Shown piece after piece: positions 1 through 7,661 of a stretch of 15,000 nucleotides of DNA; within the stretch, counting starts at the first letter, position 1, and each line of letters starts with the position of its first letter. A program made the translations under genes and the position numbers. The DNA is from Hirudo medicinalis (taxonomy: Eukaryota > Annelida > Clitellata > Hirudinida > Hirudinidae): contig MPNW01001348.1 of NCBI GenBank assembly GCA_011800805.1, positions 5,001 through 20,000 of the forward strand, in the 5' to 3' direction. Below the pieces are notes generated by a model. The model searched no databases, was not told the origin of the DNA, and saw only the letters and a program-made list of their open reading frames with translations.

Positions 1-194
1 ATAATGATGATGATGGCGGTGATGATGCTGATGATGATGGTAATGATTTCACAAGACGAGATTAGACGAGCGATCAAATACATTCATGAATCCGATTGGT
101 TGGCCAAAAAGAGATAAACGTCCTTTGGCTTTTGAGTTTGTAATCGAGTGGTGATGATGATGATGATGATGGTGGTGGTGATGGTGATGATGAC
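1..194. repeat. (GAT)n microsatellites at left edge
   Basis: Two imperfect GAT/GGT tracts, about 1-48 and 150-194, separated by about 100 bases of unique sequence. They may lie in the intron or 3' flank of the lamin-tail gene on the minus strand. Confidence 0.85.
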
Positions 195-334
195 AACACT
201 GCCATCTGCCGATGCGTCCCGGGTGTCCTTGGAAAGATGGGTGGGTAAGGGGGGCTTGGAATGATCGTGGAGGATTTGTCGGGTGCTGGGCATGGGATCT
301 TTGATCACCATTTTATCATGACTTGGCGAGGTGT

Positions 335-580
335 TTATGATCGGTCACTGGTTTGTTGGCAGGTTGGCGTATTGTTGTCACTTGTGAAATACGACATGGT
401 TTCGGCATGACGTTTGTGACTGATTGAGTGTTGATTGATGTTACTGCGATTGATTGTTATCGAGACAGGTGTGAAGGCCGCAAGGCAAACAGGATTAACA
501 AGTACAATGCCATGAAATGACCACCATCGGTCAATAGGGTGACCGAATGGCGGATCGCGATGGGGATAGCTGGTACGTAC
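335..580 (-). other. Open frame continuing past the lamin-tail exon donor
   Basis: The exon 2 frame of the lamin-tail gene runs on without a stop for 81 codons (VRTSYPHRD at its start) to TAA at 337-335. The junction gtacgtac is a strong donor and falls where I recall the vertebrate lamin exon 9/10 boundary, so this stretch is probably intron or alternative retained sequence. The residues immediately after CDGQ (VRTSY) would also fit the last LTD strand, so coding read-through is not excluded. I could not identify a convincing next exon between 1 and 560. Confidence 0.35.
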
Positions 581-1531
581 CTGGCCGTCGCAGCCGCAGA
601 GGGTGGTCGTGACGGTCGGGCTGACGAGCCAATTGCAGAGCTCTTTGAAGACAAGGTCGTTGGGCAGCTTACAAGCCCCCGGGTCACCACAGCACGAGTA
701 GATCTTTATTGATGACTGGGGGGCTATGTAGACACAGGGCGGTATTCTGTATATGGCCAGGCAGCAGTTACCCTGCAGTTGGCTGACGTAATACCCGCTG
801 ATGTACTCCGTCTGCGAACACGAAGAGTGGGGGTCGGATTATTTCCTAATTTGATAAATTTGAAGCTTTGGAGTTCTTGGAAATGAACAATTTGGAGAGC
901 CCTGGCCGATGTTAATGACCGATCATTTCAAAAATCACTTACTTACCTACTTAACCCATTTTCAATCACTCAATACTTCAATAAATATTCAGTCAACCCG
1001 TCAATCAAGTTCAACCACCAACCTTGTCGTCGAGGCATTGAACAGTTTGACGTAATGCCCGCAGGGGTGAATTTCACAGATTCTGACGCAACTGGTTGGC
1101 TCGCAGCATGGTGGACAGCAAGGGCTGCAACAGACCGGAGGGCAGCAGGGCTTAGGGCAGCATGATTTTGAAGGGCTGGGCTTTGGACAGCAAGGTGGGC
1201 AACAGGGCGAACAACAGGGTGGGCAGCAAGATGGCGGGCAGCAAGATGGCGGGCAGCAAGATGGTGGACAGCAAGACGGAGGACAACACGGAGGTGGGCA
1301 ACATGGTTTCGGACAGCAGGGTTTTGGACAACAAGGTGGGGGAGGGCAGCACGGGGGCATGCAACAAGATGGAGGACAACACGGGGACGACGGGCAGCAT
1401 GGCGGACAGCAAGATGGCGGCGGGCAGCAAGGCGAGCAGCAGATCTTTACGCAGCAGGGCGGAGGGCAAGAACAGGGCCTGCAACATACCTTGGGTGGGC
1501 AACATATGGGCGGGCAGCAGAACTTCGACAT
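581..1531 (-). CDS. Cys-Pro-rich repeat protein with a C-terminal lamin tail domain (3' end unresolved)
   Basis: Exon 1 starts at the ATG at 1531 (A at -3; in-frame stop about 20 bases upstream) and ends near 1019. Residues 5-145 are almost only CC, PP, S and K, with four CCPPS units at 82-101. From about C148 the sequence becomes a lamin tail domain (LTD): CVRICEIHPCGHYVKLFNAS. Exon 2 (811-581, phase 0, acceptor cag, donor cag|gtacgt) continues it, with ISGYY, YRIPP, NDLVFK and CDGQ matching the lamin blocks around GNW, YRFPP, TDLVWK and STGE. The LTD is an immunoglobulin-like beta fold that in lamins binds partners and DNA; here about 12 Cys lie in about 105 residues. No coiled-coil rod is present. 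The donor near 1019 (ttg|gtggtt) is weak; 1023 (aag|gttggt) is better but out of phase with exon 2. Beyond 581 the frame stays open to a stop at 335-337, so either a further intron or an 81-residue tail follows. The repeat region suggests disulfide-linked structural material, perhaps sperm or cuticle; that is inference. Confidence 0.72.
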
Positions 1532-2118
1532 CTTTCGTCTCTGCTCAGCTTAACCTCCGAGTGCAAGACCTAATGACCAAACAGCTACTTTGATTCGTAA
1601 TCCGTATTCGTTCCTTCCAAAAAACAGTATCGCCTTTACTGGGAGTTGAACACCGTGCGTGAGCAATGTCGACTGGAGACTGGAAATTGCACGGGAAGTG
1701 GTAGACGTTCGATGTTACACTCGTTTTGACATGCAATGTCTTTTGGCCGAGATGCGATGCGATGTTGAGAAGGATGTTATTTCCGAGTTTTTTAGGAGCC
1801 TATTTTCAATGATCTTGTTTTCAAGTAACACGTAATTATACGCGGATGACGACAGGCAGTGATTCGATGATCAGAATTCATTCTGAAAGCAGCGAATTTA
1901 TTTCTTAAATCGATTTAAATACACGAAAAGGTGACTGGCTGTTGAGATGCGAGCAATTTATTTTCTTCTGACAAGTTCAGATGGGGTTTTTTTTGTGCGT
2001 AATTCCGCGCAGCAAAATCGTCTGTTTACATTCGACTACCGCTGCCATGGTAACGCACGTAAACAAGTCCAGATCTGAATGTTTCGAACAAAAATAGGCT
2101 TTCTTCTTGAACTTCAAA
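1532..2118. promoter_or_regulatory. Head-to-head intergenic spacer, possible bidirectional promoter
   Basis: About 590 bases separate the start codon of the lamin-tail gene (minus, 1531) from the start codon of the Sel1-like gene (plus, 2119). The spacer is free of the trinucleotide repeats that fill other non-coding parts of the window and is AT-rich around 1880-2000. No definite TATA box or initiator could be assigned; the promoter role is inferred from gene arrangement only. Confidence 0.35.
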
Positions 2119-3457
2119 ATGTCCAGGAGACGTCAAAGCGACACCATCGCGGTCGAAGAAGGACTGAGGAAAAGACAGAACGAACAGGTGAATCTCATGG
2201 GTCACGGGTTCGATACCCAGCAAGTTACAATGAAAATACGTTAACATTAAAGTGCATCAGACGCTACTGATATCACCATCATCGTCGTCATCGTCATCAT
2301 CATCATCATCACCATCATCGTCATCATCATCTTAGCCATAGAACCATTCGACGCAGATGAAGGATGCAAGTAGAAGCGACACGAAACCTCTCTTGGCAGG
2401 GGAATGGGACCCTGACCTCCCTTATGGGGGCAGGGTTTATCTGGCCAGACAGAAGAAGCCTGACTCGTGGACCGTCATAGCATTGGAGGTCAGGAAGTCC
2501 ACCATCCTCCCTCCCCATCCCAAAATTAAAAAATTTCGATGTTGCATTAGGATTGATATAATATCGTCGTAGTATATTTACTAACTGTATTTATAATAAA
2601 TTTATTAATCGTAATAACTCCTTCTAATATATTTATTACCTGTGTTCATAATAAATTTATTAATCATAATAACTCGTTGTAATATATTTATTAATATAAT
2701 TAGATCTATTGTATTATTATCGATACAAAAATTTATATTTTATTATTCTTACATTTATAATTATTTTCATAACAATTATTTTCATGTAGTTCAATTTCTC
2801 AGGTCACGGCATTAGTGTTGGCCTCGGGGCTCGGCCTCTACGCCTACTTTTGCTTCGACAATTTCCACTATCACGTGACCAGGGGATATGCCCACCTCGG
2901 ATATCCGGAAGCCCAGCACGTCTTGGGGGACAAGTTCTACCATGGTTGTTATGATGGTGATGATGTTGGCGATGATGATGACGACGACGACGATGATGAT
3001 GATGATGATGATGAAGATGATGATGATGGTGCTGCTGCTGCTGATGATGGTGATGATGATGATGATGACGATGACGACGATGATGCTCCTGGCAGGGCAT
3101 GGCGTTGATCAAGACCAGCACAAAGCAATGGAGTGGTACAAGTGAGTGATATCGATGCTATCATCACCACCACCACAATCATCATCATCACCACCATCAT
3201 CATCATAACGATCATCATGATAATTAATGACTATTATAATCATTAATATAATATATAATTATAATATTATTTATTCCTATATTTTAAGATATAGTATATT
3301 TTAAGACTAGCTGCCGACCAGGGCCATCCGCATGCCTCCTTCAACCTTGCAGTGGGCCACCTCAGGGGCATAAGAAAGGATCTTCTTCAGAAAGGGTGTG
3401 ACGAACAATGGCAACCATAGTAACAATAGCAATAATAATAATAACAACAACAACAAA

Positions 3458-3501
<44 letters not shown>

Positions 3502-3813
3502 CAACAATAACAGTAATAATAGTTTTTGACACTTGATATATTATAATCAGGTTAAACACTGAATTGTAATAGTAGTGGAGTTAGTTCAAAGAATATTTTT
3601 AGATTATGAATAAATTATCATAATCAGCCTTAGCATTATCGTCCTATTGGTCATGCATAATAACGAATGTAACATAATAATAATAATAATAATATCATCA
3701 TCATCATCATCAGGGAACCTCACCATCTCCTAAGGAAGGCTGCCTCTGGCGGGGTCAAGGAAGCGGTAGACGTACTCAACAACCTTTGCACCACTGGACA
3801 ATGTGATGATTAA
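2119..3813 (+). CDS. Membrane-anchored Sel1-like repeat protein, six exons, 192 residues
   Basis: Exons: 2119-2187, 2357-2488, 2803-2944, 3096-3141, 3306-3395, 3714-3813. All introns are GT-AG and all joins keep frame (phases 0, 0, 1, 2, 2). The start ATG has A at -3 and an in-frame TAG at 2095-2097. The product has a charged N-terminus (MSRRRQSDTIAVEEGLRKRQ), a linker with EWDPDLPYGGRVYLARQKK, one transmembrane segment at about 61-85 following the basic RQKK (predicting cytosolic N-terminus), then Sel1-like repeats. The first (about 97-130: GYPEAQHVLGD, HGVDQDQHKAMEWYK) spans exons 3-5. The second begins AADQGHPHASFNLAVGHL. A partial third (LLRKAASGGVKEAVDVL) ends at CTTGQCDD. Sel1 repeats are TPR-like helical pairs that bind proteins, often in the ER or secretory system. 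I do not recognise the specific orthologue; an adaptor facing the lumen is inference. Confidence 0.75.
2269..2336. repeat. (TCA)n microsatellite in intron 1 of the Sel1-like gene
   Basis: Imperfect TCA/TCG tract inside the 169-base intron 2188-2356, ending about 20 bases before the acceptor at 2356. Confidence 0.85.
2948..3088. repeat. (GAT/GAC)n repeat making up intron 3 of the Sel1-like gene
   Basis: Intron 2945-3095 is 151 bases and almost entirely GAT/GAC/GCT triplets between the donor gttgtt and the acceptor ctggcag. In the plus-strand frame it reads as poly-Asp, but the flanking exons join only when it is removed. Confidence 0.85.
3160..3226. repeat. (ATC/ACC)n microsatellite in intron 4 of the Sel1-like gene
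   Basis: Imperfect ATC/ACC tract within intron 3142-3305, followed by AT-rich sequence up to the acceptor ttttaag at 3305. Confidence 0.8.
3418..3713. repeat. (AAT)n and (ATC)n tracts in intron 5 of the Sel1-like gene
   Basis: A long AAT/AAC tract at about 3425-3512 and a shorter AAT-ATC tract at 3674-3713. The ATC run directly forms the acceptor: catcatcatcag then the last exon at 3714. Confidence 0.85.
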
Positions 3814-3944
3814 GCCATGGAGATGACACACACCCCTCACAAGGGGCAACCATCCAAGCCCACGGACAACTACACAGACGTACTGACAATTACCTAAGTA
3901 CACTGACAATCATCTAAGCACACTGATGATTATTATCTGTACTG

Positions 3945-3995
3945 TTTATTTCTTTCATAAATAATTTTATTTGTATTTATTTATTTCATAATAAA
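3945..3995. terminator. Polyadenylation signals of two convergent genes
   Basis: AATAAA lies on the plus strand at 3990-3995, 177 bases after the Sel1-like stop codon. On the minus strand AATAAA occurs at 3980-3985, 3976-3981 and 3945-3950, about 210-250 bases after the CIR1 stop. The signals for the two strands interlock within 51 bases, so the 3' untranslated regions probably overlap or abut. Confidence 0.55.
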
Positions 3996-4120
3996 TCAAC
4001 AACAACAATAATAATAATAAAACATGTAAATATTTTGGACAACAAAAGGACACGATTCTCAATCGTTACTTTCACTTTCATATTTTAACAATACACTCTT
4101 CCTTCTGGCATATTTCTTTG

Positions 4121-4160
4121 TCATCATCACCACCATCATCATCACCATCATCATCATCAT
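4121..4160. repeat. (ATC/ACC)n microsatellite in the CIR1 3' region
   Basis: Short imperfect ATC tract about 40 bases beyond the CIR1 stop codon, within its presumed 3' untranslated region. Confidence 0.8.
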
Positions 4161-4196
4161 GAAAATCTGTCATAGAAAATAAAAGATGCAAGCAGA

Positions 4197-5354
4197 TCAG
4201 TCTCTGTGTGTCCTTTTGCTCCTGCTGGGACTTCTGCCATTGTCAGAGAAATCAGAATCAGAATCATGTCTCCTCTTGTTGGCCTTTCTATCTGTTTTGT
4301 CCCTCTCTTCTCTGTTGTCCCTGACATCTCTCCTGCCCTCTCTCTTGTCTCTTCTATCCTCTTTCCTGCCCTTGGTATCTGCTTCCTCATATCTTGTGTC
4401 CTTGGTGTCTCTTATGTCTTGTCTTCCATCTCTTTTAGCCTCTTTCCTGTCCTTAGTATCTCTTTCATCCTCTCTCTTATCCTTTCTATATCTTTCATCA
4501 TCTCTCTTATCCTTTCTATATCTTTCATCCTCTCTCTTATCCTTTCTATCTCTTTTAACTTCATTGCCCACTCTCTCCTCACTGCTATCTCTTTCAGCCT
4601 CTCTTTTGTCCTCTTTCCTGTCCTTTGTATCTGCTTTGTCATCTCTCCTGTTCTTGGAATCTCTTATGTCTTCTTCTATTCCATCTCTTTCACCCCCTTC
4701 TTTATCGTTCCTATCTCTTTTATCCTCTCTCTTATCCTTTTTATCTCTTTTATCCCCTTTCTTGTCCTTGGTATCTTTCTTCTTTTTCTTCTTAGAGATC
4801 TTCTCCAGCTTCTTGAGCAGTTTGGCTTTTTGTTCTTCAGACAAGCTCTTCAGGAAATGAATCTCTGGATCCTCCTTCTCTCTCGACGAGCTGAGCTTTG
4901 GGGGCTCCATGGTGCACTGGACCGAGAACAGGGGGCAAACCCTGTCGGTATTCACGTGGCCCCACTGGTGGCACTTTATGCACCTGACGTTTCTAACCTC
5001 GATTCCGAAAGGCTGGTCCATAATATTTTCGTCGCCCTTGGCGTACTCCTCTCTGGGGGCGTTGTACTTCCTCTGCCATTCAAACTTGTACTCGGTTTCG
5101 GTTTCTGCTTCCTTCTTTTCGAGACCAGGAGGGGGGTCGTACATGAAGTTGAGACCCAGTTTTGACTTTTCGTCTCCCAGGAGGGCCTTGGACGAGTACA
5201 GCTCCTGCTCTCTCTGGTACTGACTCATCAGGTTCTCTTGCTTTTTCTTCTCGAATTCAGCCTTCTGCTCAGCCTCCCAGACCCTCTTGATGTTCTCCTT
5301 GCTTCCGGGATGGAAGAACTTCTTGGTCATGTAATTGTTAAAGCCCTTCCCCAT
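4197..5354 (-). CDS. CIR1: CIR1 homologue (corepressor interacting with RBPJ), intronless
   Basis: Single open frame of 385 residues with a strong start context (AAGATGG). The N-terminus [19 protein letters not shown] followed by [20 protein letters not shown] is the Cir_N domain. [11 protein letters not shown], the [24 protein letters not shown] region and [20 protein letters not shown] follow the family closely. C-x2-C-x4-H-x6-C ([16 protein letters not shown]) is the conserved zinc knuckle-like motif. [11 protein letters not shown] and a basic KKKKKK stretch precede a long Asp/Lys/Arg-rich tail with [14 protein letters not shown] units, ending [11 protein letters not shown]. In vertebrates CIR1 bridges RBPJ (the Notch effector) to histone deacetylase complexes in the nucleus and is linked to splicing. 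Two oddities: no intron interrupts the coding sequence, unlike the vertebrate gene, and the stretch between the zinc motif and EDPE is short compared with the vertebrate protein as I remember it. I see no A-tract marking a recent retrocopy. Confidence 0.93.
   Translation of the reverse strand: MGKGFNNYMTKKFFHPGSKENIKRVWEAEQKAEFEKKKQENLMSQYQREQELYSSKALLGDEKSKLGLNFMYDPPPGLEKKEAETETEYKFEWQRKYNAPREEYAKGDENIMDQPFGIEVRNVRCIKCHQWGHVNTDRVCPLFSVQCTMEPPKLSSSREKEDPEIHFLKSLSEEQKAKLLKKLEKISKKKKKKDTKDKKGDKRDKKDKREDKRDRNDKEGGERDGIEEDIRDSKNRRDDKADTKDRKEDKREAERDSSEERVGNEVKRDRKDKREDERYRKDKRDDERYRKDKREDERDTKDRKEAKRDGRQDIRDTKDTRYEEADTKGRKEDRRDKREGRRDVRDNREERDKTDRKANKRRHDSDSDFSDNGRSPSRSKRTHRD
4468..4557. repeat. 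30-bp in-frame tandem repeat inside CIR1
   Basis: Three near-identical 30-base units, read on the minus strand as the decapeptide [10 protein letters not shown] and variants. The period is a multiple of three, so expansion keeps the frame of the charged tail. Confidence 0.75.
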
Positions 5355-6060
5355 CTTTGTCCTCGGTTATCCTCAGTGCTAATGCGAAGAGTATTTTGGG
5401 CCGCTCCCTGAATCGGTAGTTTATGAATAAATTAATTAATACCGGTGATCGGATGATTGGCTAAGTTTACTTTTAAGTTTGCTTCTGGTGAATTGTTGTC
5501 GTGAATCGCACGTGGTCTCTCGGCCGCTCACTCCCCCGTTTATCGTAGCTACGTCGAAAAGATGCTGCATACCCGAGTCCGGATTTTAATTAATAAATAA
5601 AAAATAAAACTTTGAATATTAATTAAGAGTACTTAATTACAATTCGAATATTAATTACGATTACTCAATTAAATAAATAATAACAATAATAATATTTTTT
5701 TTATACATAATGAACGACAACAACGTATGATATCGTTAGTTAGTTAAGCTATTGGCGCACGATGTCCAACACCAAGGATCGATACTTACGACGACGGACC
5801 ACCGGTCCATAATATTCTTCCTCTGGCAATTTAGAATAAATAGATAAATAATAATCTATTGGTAATTTAGAATAACTAAATAAATAAATAAATGATAATT
5901 TAATAACAATTTGTAATCAATAAATTCAAATATTCAAATGCAAATATTGCACAATTTGTTGTTGAACAATTTCTCTCATCAGGAGCTCTTAGGGGGATAA
6001 TGAGAAGCACGTGATTCTAGGAAAGGATGGAAAAAACAAACATCTAGTGGTGAGCATTTA
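5355..6060. other. Gene-free AT-rich spacer upstream of CIR1
   Basis: Contains the presumed CIR1 promoter (minus strand). E-box CACGTG hexamers occur at 5509-5514 and 6008-6013. AT-rich blocks with AAAT/AATT units lie at 5580-5720 and 5820-5940. No open frame or RNA gene is supported. Confidence 0.5.
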
Positions 6061-6065
6061 CGCTA

Positions 6066-6408
6066 GGTTAGCATGATGAAGATGAAGATGATGATAGTGA
6101 TATATGATGATGATGATTATGATGTTGATATCATGATATCTAGTGATGTACGATGATGATGATGAAGATAGTGACGATTATGATGTTGATATCATGATAT
6201 CTAGTGATGTACGATGATGATGATGAAGATAGTGATGATTATGATGTTGATATCATGATATCTAGTGATGTACGATGATGATGATGATGATGAAGATAGT
6301 GATGATTATGATGTTGATATCATGATATCTAGTGATGTACGATGATGATGATGATTACGATGCTGATATTATGCTATCTAGTGATGTAGATGATGATGAT
6401 GATGATAA
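6066..6408. repeat. 61-bp tandem repeat with a 14-bp palindrome in each unit
   Basis: About five units. Each carries GATATCATGATATC (a perfect palindrome) followed by tagtgatgta and a GATGATGATGAAGATAGTGA block. The palindrome starts at 6127, 6188, 6249 and 6316, giving spacings of 61, 61 and 67 (two extra GAT triplets). A decayed copy (gatattatgctatc) starts at 6365. Confidence 0.9.
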
Positions 6409-7200
6409 GCGATGATTATCTCCCATGACGATGGCGACTTTTGAAAAGTGGCGACAAGGAAAAAGGTCGCCTCTGAAAGTGGTAAAGCAGGCAGACGATC
6501 GGTCGTACCGGGTGATGGCACGACGATGGCGGGCAGGTGGAAAAGTCTCCTCCTTGCGATCCTCGTCGAGAGTGTCGTGTCGTCAGAACAAGACGCCAGG
6601 AGTCGAAAGGAGAGCATTGACCATTAACAGCACGAAATAAAATCAGAATCAAACTGAAATACAAACTCGAAATAAAAAGACTGCTTTAAAAATAACTCGG
6701 CCACGCACAATTCGAGTGAAAATGCAGTCGAATGAATGAGTGAATTTAAAAGGAATTAACGATCAAATCACAAAAAAACGTGGGGTTGAATAAAATCCGC
6801 TCGTCGATGACGCAATAGCGAGGAGTGCAGATCTGAGGAGTGCAGACGATGTTGATGATGATGATGATGATGGTGGTGATGATGATGAAGGTCACGACAA
6901 CATTGGAGGTGACGTCGGTGACCCCACACAGAGGCTTTGTCAGCAAGTCACTCGGAAAATGCAACAAGAGAAGTAAAACCAACTCAAAACTAAGAACTCG
7001 AAGAAGTCGAGCACGACGACTGTAGTAGTCGGTGTCGTAAACGCGGCCACTATCGAAGGGGGGACCGGAGACCCAGAGAGCCATCATGCCCTGCTACGAT
7101 GTCGACAAAATAGTCTTTGAGTGAGAGAAAGATAATCGCTGAAGCGGCACGGTGTTTACAAACCAGTGTTTACGAGAAAAAAGGCAGGTAGGAATATTTA
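6409..7200. other. Unassigned GC-richer islands between repeats
   Basis: Two islands, about 6425-6640 and 6900-7125, are GC-richer than their surroundings and have coding-like open frames on both strands. On plus: 6425-6640, starting MTMATFEKWRQGKRSPLKV, and 7041-7124, ending MPCYDVDKIVFE then stop. On minus: a stretch from 7094 with WVSGPPFDSGRVYDTDYYS and mostly C-ending codons, preceded by an AG. No set of splice sites could be joined into a gene. A (GAT)n tract lies at about 6848-6890. Confidence 0.25.
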
Positions 7201-7204
7201 TATC

Positions 7205-7340
7205 CAGAGATGACGACGATGATGATGATGATGATGAGAAAAAACACTACGATGACATCAGCAATGATAATGAAGACCAAGTGATGGCCAAGACGACGAC
7301 GATGATAATGACGATGACGACAGTCACAACGACGTCATGA
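7205..7340. repeat. GAT/GAC-rich microsatellite stretch
   Basis: Tracts of GAT and GAC at about 7209-7236 and 7290-7340 with intervening simple sequence. No gene. Confidence 0.75.
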
Positions 7341-7536
7341 TTAAAAGCAAAAAAGATGACACCAATAAATGCCAGTCTCAACAGCTGCAACGAGTAGTAG
7401 TCACTGGTAGTAGTATTGGTGGTAGTGGTGGTCGACGCCACAAAGGTTGTGTCGACCTCTCTGATCGAGATGCACACCGATTCCATCGGTGTCACCAAAA
7501 TGAACACAAAACCTTTCCAAGCAACAATGAATATTT

Positions 7537-7622
7537 AAGAGGTTACAAGAGGTCACAAGAGGTTGAAAGAGGTCGCAAGGTCACAAGAGGTCGTAAGAGG
7601 TTACAAGAGGTCTCAAGAGGCG
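7537..7622. repeat. Decamer minisatellite, consensus AAGAGGTYRC
   Basis: About nine imperfect 10-base units (aagaggttac, aagaggtcac, aagaggttga, aagaggtcgc and so on), with one shortened unit near 7580. It lies just upstream of the possible small gene that starts at 7662. Confidence 0.85.
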
Positions 7623-7661
7623 CATACAATAAAAAGCCAATAAATGTTTATGAATATGTAA

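Noticed and set aside
1162..1593. 143-residue plus-strand frame, Gly/Ser/Lys-rich
   Set aside because: It is the antisense of the Cys-Pro repeat exon. Its regularity comes from the 15-base repeat, and the minus strand carries the LTD.
2197..2226. B-box/T-arm-like sequence (GGGTTCGATACCC)
   Set aside because: It resembles the SINE T-arm, but no A box or acceptor stem is present; too short to call a tRNA or SINE fragment.
2815..3145. Poly-Asp and poly-Met frames on the plus strand, poly-His and poly-Ser frames on the minus strand
   Set aside because: They read through intron 3 of the Sel1-like gene, which is a GAT repeat. The flanking exons join only without it.
4186..5165. Leu/Ser-rich plus-strand frames of 224 and 319 residues
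   Set aside because: Antisense of the Lys/Asp/Arg-rich CIR1 tail; hydrophobic composition is the expected complement.
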